Assembly: GCA_963764565.1 (NCBI GenBank)
Contig: CAVXTD010000012.1
Coordinates: forward strand, 1 to 64,000
Source of the DNA: DATBLE01 sp963764565
Lineage (GTDB): Bacteria > Actinomycetota > Thermoleophilia > Gaiellales > Gaiellaceae
DNA: 64,000 nt
Direction of reading: 5' to 3'
Both the position numbers and the translations under genes were made by a program. Of the stretch, positions 53,630 to 62,406 are shown piece after piece (the first letter of the stretch is position 1; every line of letters starts with the position of its first letter). The notes under the pieces were generated by a model, which was not told the DNA's origin, ran no database searches, and worked only from the letters and a program-made list of their open reading frames with translations.

Positions 53630-54535
53630 TCAGCCGGCCCGCTCTGGGGGCCGTTCGTCCTCCGCCGGCCGGTCGGCGGACGGCTCGGTGAGCGGCGGCG
53701 CCGTCGGGGTTGTCCCGTAGGGGGCGGCCGGAGGAGTGGGTGCTGTCGGCGCGGTCGGCATGGTCGGAGTGGCCGGCGCGCTCGGCCGGTCGCGTTCGGA
53801 CAGCTTGGCCGCGTCGGCGGTGGACTGTCCCATGATCGTCTCGATCACGCGCCCCATGTTGTCGGCGCTCAGCCCGGCGGCGGCGAGCAGCTTCTCGGCA
53901 CCCTGCTGGGCACGGGCAATTACGACCGAGGCCTGCGCGCGCGACCACTCGAGCGTCTGCTCGACTTCGGCGCGGGCGGCGTTCGTCAGCTCGGTCGCCT
54001 GGTGGCGCGACTGCTCGAGGAGGCGGGCCGCGCGTGCCTCCGCCTCGCGGAGCTCCTGGTTGGACTCGCGCTCGGCGCTCGTGAGGATCTCCCGGGCCTC
54101 GGCCTTCGCCTGGTTGAGCAGGTCGGCTCGCTGGCGATCGGACTCCTGGCGAAAGCGCTCGAGCTCGGTCTCGCGCTGCTGAAGCTCGTGGTTGTGACGG
54201 CGAATCTCCTCCTCGGCGCGCGACAGCTGAACCGCCGAGGCGTTCTGCGCGTCGCGCTCGATCTGGTCGGCGAACTCGGCCGCCCCCCGGATCAGGTGCA
54301 GGGCGTCCATGCGGATGGCGTGTGCGGTCGGCTCGACGCGGCTCGTCCCCGCCGCGGCTTGGAGCACGCGGAGCTGCGCCTGGAGCTGGAGCGCGTGGCG
54401 CCTGAACGAGTCGAACGCATCGCGGACACCCTGCTCGCCGAACCCGCCGCCCTCGGTCATCGGCAGTTCCTCGATGCGCGGAAGCGACGTCAGGGTGGGT
54501 GCCTGAAGGTGCCGCTCGGATTCCTGTGATGACAT
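53630..54535 (-). CDS. DivIVA-like coiled-coil protein
   Basis: A 301-residue protein: an N-terminal helical part (GVRDAFDSFRRHALQLQAQLRVL), a long charged coiled coil (about residues 85-215, with ELQQRETELERFRQESDRQRADLL and AEREILTSAERESNQELREAEARA-type heptads) and a low-complexity Pro/Thr/Ala tail. No transmembrane segment. Such proteins mark poles or septa or form cytoskeletal scaffolds in actinobacteria; the exact role is unknown. GAGGAG ribosome site before ATG 54535. Confidence 0.65.
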   Translation of the reverse strand: MSSQESERHLQAPTLTSLPRIEELPMTEGGGFGEQGVRDAFDSFRRHALQLQAQLRVLQAAAGTSRVEPTAHAIRMDALHLIRGAAEFADQIERDAQNASAVQLSRAEEEIRRHNHELQQRETELERFRQESDRQRADLLNQAKAEAREILTSAERESNQELREAEARAARLLEQSRHQATELTNAARAEVEQTLEWSRAQASVVIARAQQGAEKLLAAAGLSADNMGRVIETIMGQSTADAAKLSERDRPSAPATPTMPTAPTAPTPPAAPYGTTPTAPPLTEPSADRPAEDERPPERAG

Positions 54536-54600
54536 GCTCGATTTCTCCTCTTGCCGTCAGTATGCGCCGCCGATCGGCCGGCGCCCGCTCTGCGGCGATC

Positions 54601-56343
54601 CTAGCGCTCCTTCGGCGCGACCACCTGGATTCCGAGCTCGGCCAGCTGCTCGGGCGTCACCTCGGACGGCGCGCCGCTCATCGGGTCGATGCCGGCCTGG
54701 TTCTTCGGAAAGGCGATCACGTCGCGCAGGTTCGGCTCATTGGCGAGCACCATCACCATCCTGTCGATCCCGAACGCAATGCCGCCGTGCGGGGGCGCGC
54801 CCATGCCGAGCGCGTCCAGCAGGTACCCGAACCTCGTGCGCTGCTCCTCCGGCGTGATCGCCAGAACGTCGAAGACCCGCGCCTGGAGGCCGGGCTCGTG
54901 GATCCGGAAGGAGCCGCCGCCGATCTCGTTGCCGTTCGCGATCAGGTCGTAGGCGAACGCGAGCGCGTTGCCGGGGTCGGCGTCGAAACGCTCCTCCCAC
55001 TCAGGAGTCGGCCGCGTGAACGGGTGGTGCACGGCGCCCCAGCCGCCGTCGTCCTCCAGCCGCTCGAACATCGGGAAGTCGATGACCCAGGCGAACTCGA
55101 AGGCCGCGTCGTCGATCAGGCCGAGCGCCTCGCCGAGGTGGCTGCGCAGTGCGCCGAGCACGCGCGCGACCATCGCCGCCTCGCCGGCGCCGAACAGGAC
55201 CGTCGAGCCGGGCGCGGCGCGGAACGCGCTGAGCTCTTCTTCGGACAGGAACTTCGCGATCGGGGAGCGCACCTCGCCATCGGCGCCGAAGACGAGGTAC
55301 GCGAGACCCTTCGCCCCCCACTCCCTCGCCCGGTCCTCGAGGGCGGCGAGCTCGGCGCGCGAGAGCTCTTGTGGCACGGTCAGGTAGCGAACGCACGGCG
55401 CCTCCCCGAAGACCTTGAACCCCGAGCCGCGCGTGATCCCGGTCGCGTCCTCGATCTCGAGCCCGAACCGGAGGTCGGGCTTGTCCGTCCCGTAGCTCGC
55501 CATCGCCTCGGCGTACGTCAGCCGCCGGAAGGGCGGGGTCAGCTGGACATCCAGGCACTCGCTCCAGATCGCAACGCACATCTGCTCCATCAGCTCGATG
55601 ATGAGCTCGCGGTCGGGGAAGGCCATCTCGACGTCGAGCTGCGTGATCTCCTGCACGCGGTCGGCGCGGAGATCCTCGTCCCGGAAGCAGATCGCGATCT
55701 GGTAGTAGCGGTCGAAGCCGGCGATCACGAGCAGCTGCTTGAGGATCTGCGGCGACTGCGGGAGGGCGTAGAAGCGCCCCTTCTGCAGGCGGCTCGGGAC
55801 GATGAAGTCGCGCGCGCCCTCGGGCGTCGGGTTGAAGAGAATCGGCGTCTGGATGTCGAGGAACCCGGCAGCCTCCATCACGCGGCGGATGATCCCGACC
55901 ATCTGTGCGCGCAGGCCGATGTTGCGCTGGAGGCGGTCGCGCCGGAGGTCGAGCCAGCGGTACCGGAGGCGCAGAGTCTCGTCGACGTTCTCCTCGTCGA
56001 GCTGGAACGGAAGCGGCGGGGCCCGGGAGACGATCTCGAGCGTCTCGACCTGGAGCTCGAGGTCACCCGTCAGGAGGTTCGGGTTGACCGCCTCCGGCGC
56101 ACGGGCGACGACCTCGCCCTCGACCCTGAGCACGAACTCGTTCCGGATCTCGTGAGCGGCGGCGTGCGCCTCGGGGGTGCTCGCGGGGTTGATCACGAGC
56201 TGGCAGATGCCCGCGCGATCGCGCAGGTCGATGAAGACGAGCCCGCCGTGGTCGCGGCGACGGGCGACCCAGCCGGCGAGCGTCAGCCTCTGCCCGACGT
56301 GCTCGGGCCGCACCTCGCCGCAGCGGAGGTCGCGCCACTTCAC
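54601..56343 (-). CDS. aspS: Aspartyl-tRNA synthetase
   Basis: A 580-residue bacterial-type class IIb synthetase: anticodon-binding OB fold (LTLAGWVARRRDHGGLVFIDLRD), RYRWLDLRRDRLQRNI, motif 2 CFRDEDLRADRVQEITQLDVEMAF, the GAD insertion (about residues 285-420) and motif 3 GIAFGIDRMVMVL. GTG 56343 overlaps the hisS stop (GTGA). Whether it is discriminating or also charges tRNA-Asn cannot be told here; no gatCAB is in the window. Confidence 0.97.
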   Translation of the reverse strand: MKWRDLRCGEVRPEHVGQRLTLAGWVARRRDHGGLVFIDLRDRAGICQLVINPASTPEAHAAAHEIRNEFVLRVEGEVVARAPEAVNPNLLTGDLELQVETLEIVSRAPPLPFQLDEENVDETLRLRYRWLDLRRDRLQRNIGLRAQMVGIIRRVMEAAGFLDIQTPILFNPTPEGARDFIVPSRLQKGRFYALPQSPQILKQLLVIAGFDRYYQIAICFRDEDLRADRVQEITQLDVEMAFPDRELIIELMEQMCVAIWSECLDVQLTPPFRRLTYAEAMASYGTDKPDLRFGLEIEDATGITRGSGFKVFGEAPCVRYLTVPQELSRAELAALEDRAREWGAKGLAYLVFGADGEVRSPIAKFLSEEELSAFRAAPGSTVLFGAGEAAMVARVLGALRSHLGEALGLIDDAAFEFAWVIDFPMFERLEDDGGWGAVHHPFTRPTPEWEERFDADPGNALAFAYDLIANGNEIGGGSFRIHEPGLQARVFDVLAITPEEQRTRFGYLLDALGMGAPPHGGIAFGIDRMVMVLANEPNLRDVIAFPKNQAGIDPMSGAPSEVTPEQLAELGIQVVAPKER

Positions 56344-57536
56344 ATCCTCACCTCGGAGAGGTCGGTGCCGGCGTCGGCGACGACGACGCGCTTGGCGCGG
56401 AGTCGCCCGGCCTGCGTGTGCTGGCCCTTCACCGAGCGGCCGGCGAAGTCGGCGTCGGCGCGCAGCCCGGCGGCCCGGAGCTCGAGCATCCTGGCGAGCA
56501 CGGCGGCGCGATCCGCGCCCTCCGCGCAGACGAAGAAGACGTCGATGCCCTCCTCGTCGGGCACCTGGATCCCCGTCTCTTCGAGCGCAAGAACGAGCCG
56601 CTCGATTCCCGCGCCGAAGCCGACGCCGGGTGTGTGCGCACCGCCGAGCGCCTCGGCGAGGCCGTCGTAGCGGCCGCCGCCCGAGAGCGTGCTCGTCGAG
56701 CCGCCCTCGAGCCCGACGAACTCCCACGTCGTGCGCGTGTAGTAGTCGAGGCCGCGCACGAGGGTCGGAACGATGTCGTACCGGACGCCGAACGCGTCGA
56801 GGTAGCGGCGCACCTCGGCGAAGTGCTCCCGGCAGGCGTCACAGAGCGAGTCGCCGATCGCCGGCGCCTGCCGGAGCACCTCCTGCACCTCGGGCGGCTT
56901 GCCGGCGATGTTGTCGAGCGCGCGCAGCGGGTTGCGCCGGGCCTGCTCGCGCGTCGCGTCGTCGAGCTCGGACTCGTGCTCGGCCAGCCAGGGCCGCAGC
57001 CGGTCGAGGTACGCGGGCCGGCAGGCGGCGTCGCCGATCGAGTTCAGCTCGAGCCGGTAGTCGGTGACTCCGAGCCGGGCGAGCAGCGCGTCGTAGAGCT
57101 GGATCACCTCCGCATCGACGGCCGGGTCGTCGGAGCCGATCGCCTCGAGGTCGAGCTGCCAGTGCTCGCGGTACCGCCCCTTCTGCGGGCGGCCGTACCG
57201 GTAGATCGTCTCGACGGTGTAGAGCTTCTGCGGCTGCGGCTCACGGTGCAGGCCGTGCTCGAGATAGGCGCGCACGATCGGCGCGGTCGCCTCTGCGCGG
57301 AGCGTGAGCGAGCGGTCGCCCCGGTCGGTGAACGTGTACATCTCCTTCGAGACGACGTCGGAGCCCTCGCCGGCCGTGCGCGCGAACAGCTCGGTGTCCT
57401 CGAAGGCGGGCGTGTCGATCCGGCGGTAGCCGTAGAGCGCACACAGCTGCTCGAACGCTCCCGTCACCTGCCGCCAGCGCGGCTGCTCGGACGGGAGGAT
57501 GTCGTGCGTGCCGCGCGGAGCTTCGTACTTAGGCAC
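56340..57536 (-). CDS. hisS: Histidyl-tRNA synthetase
   Basis: A 398-residue class II synthetase: start YEAPRGTHDILPSE, motif 2 TLRAEATAPIVRAYLEHG and YRYGRPQKGRYREHWQLDLEAIG, the His signature LVRGLDYYTRTTWEFVG and GGGRYDGLAEALGG, then the anticodon-binding domain. Slightly short of the usual 420. GTG 57536 overlaps the MBL gene by 8 bp. Confidence 0.97.
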   Translation of the reverse strand: MPKYEAPRGTHDILPSEQPRWRQVTGAFEQLCALYGYRRIDTPAFEDTELFARTAGEGSDVVSKEMYTFTDRGDRSLTLRAEATAPIVRAYLEHGLHREPQPQKLYTVETIYRYGRPQKGRYREHWQLDLEAIGSDDPAVDAEVIQLYDALLARLGVTDYRLELNSIGDAACRPAYLDRLRPWLAEHESELDDATREQARRNPLRALDNIAGKPPEVQEVLRQAPAIGDSLCDACREHFAEVRRYLDAFGVRYDIVPTLVRGLDYYTRTTWEFVGLEGGSTSTLSGGGRYDGLAEALGGAHTPGVGFGAGIERLVLALEETGIQVPDEEGIDVFFVCAEGADRAAVLARMLELRAAGLRADADFAGRSVKGQHTQAGRLRAKRVVVADAGTDLSEVRM

Positions 57537-58161
57537 GGAGGTCGGCGAGGAAGGGATTGCGGGCGAGCTCGTCCGCGAGCGTCGTCGGCGGGCCGTGCCC
57601 CGAGTAGACGACGGTCTCGGGCGGAAAGCGCTCCATCAGCGTCCTGATCGACTCGACGAGCGTCTCCCAGTCGGCCATCGGCAGGTCGGTGCGGCCGACG
57701 GAGCCGGCGAAGAGAACGTCGCCGGAGAAGAGGCACAGGTCGGCGTAGAAGGCGAGGTGGCCGGGCGAGTGGCCGGGAACCTCGAGCGTCTCGAACGTGA
57801 TCCCGGCGAGCTCGATCGTCTCGTCGCCGGCGAGGTGCACCTCGGCCTGGTACGGGCGGATCGAGATCCCCGGGTAGTAGGCGGACGGATCGGCGAGAAC
57901 CGGCGCCTCGATCCCGGACACCTGCACGGGCGCGCCCGACGCCTCCGCGAGGTCGGCGACCGCACCGATGTGGTCGTAGTGCGTGTGCGTGAGCAGGATC
58001 CCGGCGACCGTCGCGCCCATCCGCGCGAGCTCGAGGCGCAGCGTGGGGGCGTCCGCGCCCGGGTCGATCACGACCGCCTCGGGCGCGCCGCGCTCGGGCC
58101 GGACGACGTAGCAGTTCGTCCCGAGCGGGCCCAGCTCGTAGCGGTCGACGACGAGGCTCAT
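57529..58161 (-). CDS. Metallo-beta-lactamase-fold hydrolase (glyoxalase II-like)
   Basis: A 210-residue enzyme with THTHYDHIGA (HxHxDH), EVPGHSPGHLAF, LFSGDVLFAGSVGRTDLP and the last His in YSGHGPPTTLADE, the dinuclear zinc site of glyoxalase-II-like thioesterases. This family regularly precedes hisS in this gene order. The substrate is probably a glutathione or other thiol ester, not proven. ATG 58161. Confidence 0.9.
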   Translation of the reverse strand: MSLVVDRYELGPLGTNCYVVRPERGAPEAVVIDPGADAPTLRLELARMGATVAGILLTHTHYDHIGAVADLAEASGAPVQVSGIEAPVLADPSAYYPGISIRPYQAEVHLAGDETIELAGITFETLEVPGHSPGHLAFYADLCLFSGDVLFAGSVGRTDLPMADWETLVESIRTLMERFPPETVVYSGHGPPTTLADELARNPFLADLRA

Positions 58162-58171
58162 CCTGCGATTG

Positions 58172-58177
58172 AGTCTA
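58172..58177 (-). promoter_or_regulatory. -10 box TAGACT of the MBL-hisS-aspS operon
   Basis: TAGACT ends 10 nt before the MBL ATG and overlaps the stop of the upstream gene. It would separate hisS/aspS expression from the hut side. Confidence 0.4.
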
Positions 58178-58633
58178 GGCCTTTCCACCCCGAGGCTTGC
58201 GCTCGCGCGGCGGGATCGGATCGCCGATCCGCTTTCGGTACGCGCGGTACATCATCGAGTCCATGAAGTAGCTGAAGGGCAGGAAGACCATCAGCAGGAC
58301 CACCACCTGCACGAGCACGCTGACAACGGTCGCGCTCTTCGGTCGCAGGAGATAGACGACGATGAGCATGATCGGGGCGAAGATCGCGGCCCGCCGGAAG
58401 ACGCGCTGCCAGGAGGGCGGATCGACCGTCCGGGCTGCCCGCCCCTTCGGGGTCTGGCGCGACGAACCTCTCGACGCCGTTGTCTTCGCGGCCGGCTTTG
58501 CGGACTTTGCGGGCTTCCGCTCGGCCTCGTCCTCGGCGACCTCGACCTCCTGACCCGACTCGTCCACGTAGACGTACTCGTACTCGTGGCGGCGGTCCTT
58601 CTGGCGCCGGCGCTTCTGCTTGCGGGTCGGCAT
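58175..58633 (-). CDS. Two-helix membrane protein with basic/acidic N-terminal region, hypothetical
   Basis: A 152-residue protein. Residues 1-70 are highly charged and probably disordered (RKQKRRRQKDRRHEYEYVYV, then acidic, then Lys/Ala/Thr-rich). Two transmembrane helices follow (AAIFAPIMLIVVYLL and VVSVLVQVVVLLMVFLPFSYF), ending in a short basic tail. No family recognised. It starts 7 bp after the hutI stop and may ride on the hut transcript. Confidence 0.7.
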   Translation of the reverse strand: MPTRKQKRRRQKDRRHEYEYVYVDESGQEVEVAEDEAERKPAKSAKPAAKTTASRGSSRQTPKGRAARTVDPPSWQRVFRRAAIFAPIMLIVVYLLRPKSATVVSVLVQVVVLLMVFLPFSYFMDSMMYRAYRKRIGDPIPPRERKPRGGKA

Positions 58634-58640
58634 CTGCGGT

Positions 58641-59859
58641 CTAGCCTAGCTCCGCTCTCGCGCCGCCGAGGACGACCTCGGCGACGTGGTCGTGCCCCGA
58701 GGTGGTAGGCGAGGTAGCGCCAGTCGGGCGCGTCGAGCAGGACGACGTCGGCGTCGTAGCCCGGAGCGAGCCGGCCCTTGCGATCGGCGCGCCCGAGCAC
58801 GTGCGCTGCGTTGACCGTGCACGCCGAGAGCGCCTCTGCCGGCGACAGCTTCAGCTGCGTCGCGGCCAGCGAGCAGACGAGCGGCAGGCTCTCGCAGAAC
58901 GCGCTCCCGGGGTTGAAGTCGGTCGCGAGCGCGACGGCGGCGCCTGCATCGACGAGCGCGCGGGCGGGGGGCATCGGCCGTCCGAGGAAAAGGGCGCTCG
59001 CAGGCAGCAACACTCCGACGACGTCGCTCGCCGCGAGGGTACGCACACCTTCGCCGCCGGTCGCCTCGAGGTGGTCGACCGAACGGGCGCCGAGCTCGAT
59101 CGCGAGCGGGATCGCGCCCTGCTCGGTGAACTGGTCGCCGTGGAGGCGGAGCGCGAGCCCGGCGTCGCGGCACGCGGTCAGGTACCGGCGCGCCTGAGCG
59201 GCGTCGAAGGCGCCTCGCTCGAGGAACACGTCCGCCGCCTCGGCGAGCCGCGCGGCCTCGGGCAGAACTTCCGCGAGCGCGAAGTCGAGGTAGGCGTCGG
59301 CGTCGTCGAACTCGGGCGGGACGGCGTGCGCGCCGAGCCACGTGGGGATGCCGCCGGCCGCGGTGATGGCGCGGAGCTGCGCCAGCTCGGTGTCGCGGTC
59401 GAGGCCGTAGCCGGACTTCGCCTCGAACGTGGTCGTTCCGGCGCGAAGCATCCAGGAGCGATGCCGGCGCGTCGCCGCCGCGAGGCCGTCCTCCCCCGCT
59501 TCGCGCGTGGCGCGGACGGTCGACATGATCCCGCCGCCGGCCGCGTGCAGCTCCTCGTAGGTCGCGCCGGCGGCGCGCAGCGCGAACTCCTCGACCCGGT
59601 CGCCGGCGAAGCAGGCGTGCGTGTGGCAGTCGACGAGCCCGGGCAGCGCGCAGAGGCCGCGCCCGTCGAGCTCGTCCACGTCGCCGGCGAGCGGCTCGAG
59701 GTCGCGCATCCGGCCGGTCGCCGCGATCCGGCCGTCCTCGCAGAGGACGTACGCGTCCTCGAGGACGTCGACCTCGCCGAGCGCGGCGCCGCGCAGCGGA
59801 GCGCCCGTGCCCGCCGGCGTGACGACCTGCGCGAGGTCGCGGACGAGCAGCCGGCTCAC
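58641..59859 (-). CDS. hutI: Imidazolonepropionase, frameshifted at the C-terminus
   Basis: About 406 residues of the amidohydrolase family; third step of histidine degradation. LPGLVDCHTHACFAGDR gives the metal HxH; FEAKSGYGLD, WLGAHAVPPEF, LRLHGDQFTEQGAIPLAIELGARSVDHLE and LATDFNPGSAF the remaining ligands and substrate residues. A break near 58697 affects only the end; corrected, it ends HDHVAEVVLGGARAELG. GTG 59859 overlaps the cupin gene stop (GTGA). Confidence 0.93.
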
Positions 59860-60417
59860 TGGCCAGGGCAGCGCCCCGTCCGCGAGCGGCGCCCGAGCCC
59901 GCCACTTCGGGAACCGCGCATACGCCTCCGCGGGAGCGGCGTCTCCTCCTCGACGCCGGCGCCGTGCTTCTGCGCGAGCTCGGCGACCGGGTAGAGGATC
60001 GCTCGTGCTCGGCCCGCGAGCCGACCATGAGGATCACGCACGGCCCCGAGCCCGCGCCGACGAAGATGTGCTCGGTCCACGGCCGGGCAGTGGACGAAGT
60101 CCCACGCCTGCAGCGGCCGCTCCTCGCCCTCGATCAGCAGCAGGCATTCGCCCGACAGCGACGAGGAAGTCCTCCTGCGCGTCCTCGGCGTGGTACATGC
60201 CGTTCGGCTGGCCCGGCCAGAGGACGTGGATATTGATGCCGTACTCGCCGAGCGGCAGCTCGCCGTGGCCCTCGTCGCTCGCCCTCGAACGAGCACGACG
60301 GCGCCGAACGCCTCGCGCTGCCACCAGGCAGCGTCGCGCGCGTTGACGACGAACCAGCCGTCGCCTTCGGGCTCGAGCCCGACCCTCCGTCTCGATCAGC
60401 CGTGCCTCGTCCGTCAT
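59856..60417 (-). CDS. Cupin-domain protein of the hut operon, heavily frameshifted
   Basis: About 185 residues once reframed. Start ATG 60417 has an excellent AAGGAGGAGG ribosome site. Readable pieces in order: TDEARLIETE, GWFVVNARDAAWWQ, INIHVLWPGQPNGMYHAEDAQEDFLV (cupin motif 1-like), GECLLLIEGEERPLQAWDFVHCP (motif 2), and YPVAELAQKHGAGVEEETP. At least four breaks are needed (near 60385, 60295, 60165 and 60085). Its role in histidine catabolism is unknown; a regulatory or sensor function is possible. Confidence 0.7.
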
Positions 60418-60461
60418 GCCTCCTCCTTCCGTGCGGCGAGCGCTCACCACGCCACCACGTC

Positions 60462-62176
60462 TCAGATGTCTCGAACGGACAGGGCATCGGTATGTCGATG
60501 CCGTGCCGCTCGGCGTGCTCGATCGCCTCGGCGTAGCCCGCGTCCGCGTGCCGGATCACGCCCAGGCCCGGATCGGTGGTCAGCACCCGCTCGAGGCGCT
60601 CGCCGGCGTCGGCCGTGCCGTCGGCGACGACGACCATCCCGGCATGGATCGAGTTGCCGATCCCGACGCCGCCGCCGTGGTGGACGCTGACCCACGTCGC
60701 GCCTGCCGCGACGTTCAGCAGGGCGTTCAGGATCGGCCAGTCGGCAATCGCGTCGGAGCCGTCGGCCATCGCCTCCGTCTCCCGGTAGGGCGAGGCGACC
60801 GAGCCCGAGTCGAGGTGATCGCGCCCGATCGCGACCGGCGCCTTCACGCGCCCGCTGCGGACGAGCTCGTTGATCGCCAGCCCCGCCTTCGCGCGGTCGC
60901 CGTAGCCGAGCCAGCAGATCCGCGCAGGCAGTCCCTGGAACGCCACCCGCTCGGGGGCCAGCTCGAGCCACCGCTGGAGGATCCGGTCCTGCGGGAACAG
61001 GTCCCGCAGCGTCGCGTCGATCGCGTCGATGTCCGCCGGGTCGCCGGACAGCACCGCCCACCGGAACGGCCCGATCCCACGGCAGAAGAGCGGCCGGATA
61101 TAGGCCGGGACGAAGCCCGGGTATGCGAATGCGTCCTCGACGCCCGCCTCTAAGGCCTCACCTCGCAGGTTGTTGCCATAATCGAAAACGTAGCTGCCGG
61201 CCCGGACGTACTCCAGCAGGCCGCGGACGTGCGCGGCGATCGACTCGCGGGCGCGGCGCAGGTACTCATCCGGGTCGGCCGAGCGCAGCTCGCCCGCGGC
61301 TGCGACGTCGAGCCCCACCGGCACGTACCCGGTGAGCGGGTCGTGGGCGGCGGTCTGGTCGGTGACGAGGTCGAAGTGCTCCCCGCGCCGGGCCAGCTCC
61401 GGGACGACCTCGGCGGCATTGCCGAGCAGGCCGACGGAGAGCCCGCGGCCGTCGGCCTGAGCCGCGCGGATCCGTGAGAGCGCGTCGTCGAGCGACTCGG
61501 TCGCCTCGTCGAGGTAGCGGGTCTCGAGGCGCCGCTCGATCCGCGACGGATCGACCTCGATGCAGAGCGTCGCCGCGTTCAGCATCGACCCGGCGAGCGG
61601 CTGCGCGCCGCCCATCCCGCCGAGCCCCGCGGTGAGAATCGACCGGCCGGCGAGGTCGGCGGCGGAGAAGTGCTTTTCGGCCGCGGCCGCGAACGTCTGG
61701 TAGGTGCCCTGGAGGATGCCCTGCGTGCCGATGTAGATCCAGCTTCCCGCCGTCATCTGCCCGAACATCGTCAGCCCGAGCGCTTCCAGCCGCCGGAACT
61801 CGTCCCAGGTCGCCCAGCGCGGGACGAGCAGGCTGTTCGCGATCAGGACGCGCGGCGCCCCGGGGTGCGTGCGGAAGACGCCGACCGGCTTGCCGCTCTG
61901 GACGAGCAGGGTCTCGTCGTCGCCGAGTGAGAGCAGGCAGCGGACGATCGCCTTCAGCGCTTCGTGGCTGCGTGCCGCGCGACCGGAGCCGCCGTAGACG
62001 ACGAGCTCCTCGGGCCGCTCGGCGACCTCGGCGTCGAGGTTGTTCAGCAGCATCCGCAGCGGCGCCTCGGTCGCCCACGAGCGCGCGTTCAGGTCGGCTC
62101 CGCGCGGCGCGCGAATGCGCGAGAGGTCGCCGCAGAGCGCCTCGACGGCGGCTGCCGGCGTCCGCGTGGCGCTCAG
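60462..62176 (-). CDS. hutU: Urocanate hydratase
   Basis: About 570 residues; converts urocanate to imidazolonepropionate using tightly bound NAD. It has VVYGGSGRAARSHEAL, NSLLVPRWATWDEF, GQMTAGSWIYIGTQGILQGTYQTF, TAGLGGMGGAQPLA and VHHGGGVGIGNSIHAGMVVVADG. The start is most likely CTG 62176 in a CTGA overlap with the preceding small gene; no ATG/GTG/TTG is near. The C-terminus (GIDIPM) runs on without a stop in frame, so the last residues are uncertain and the end given is approximate. Confidence 0.93.
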
Positions 62177-62406
62177 AGCTCGTCCTCCCCCTGCCGGATT
62201 CGCGCACGCCAGCGATACCAGCCGTACGCGGTCGCGACGACAAAGAGCGCCACCGCGATCACGACCGACTTCCGGACGTTCCCTCCGGTCAGCGCGGTCA
62301 CGCCGACGACGAGACCGGCGAGAATCGCATAGAAGACAGCCGTGTCTCGGTACGGATGCTTCGGCACCGGCCGGCGCGCCTGCTGCTCCCAGCGCAGGCG
62401 CTTCAC
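62173..62406 (-). CDS. Small two-helix membrane protein in the hut operon
   Basis: A 77-residue protein from GTG 62406, overlapping the hutH stop (GTGA) and the hutU start. A basic N-terminus is followed by two transmembrane segments (AVFYAILAGLVVGVTAL and VVIAVALFVVATAYGWYRW) and an acidic end. No family recognised. Overlap on both sides means it is translated with the hut enzymes; a transport accessory role is only a guess. Confidence 0.65.
   Translation of the reverse strand: MKRLRWEQQARRPVPKHPYRDTAVFYAILAGLVVGVTALTGGNVRKSVVIAVALFVVATAYGWYRWRARIRQGEDEL

Noticed and set aside
53630..54535. Coiled-coil protein as a true DivIVA/Wag31
   Set aside because: The N-terminal DivIVA lipid-binding motif is not evident and the Pro/Thr tail is unusual, so it is named DivIVA-like only.
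54499..56670. A 723-codon plus-strand open frame
   Set aside because: Antisense to aspS; no recognisable domain.
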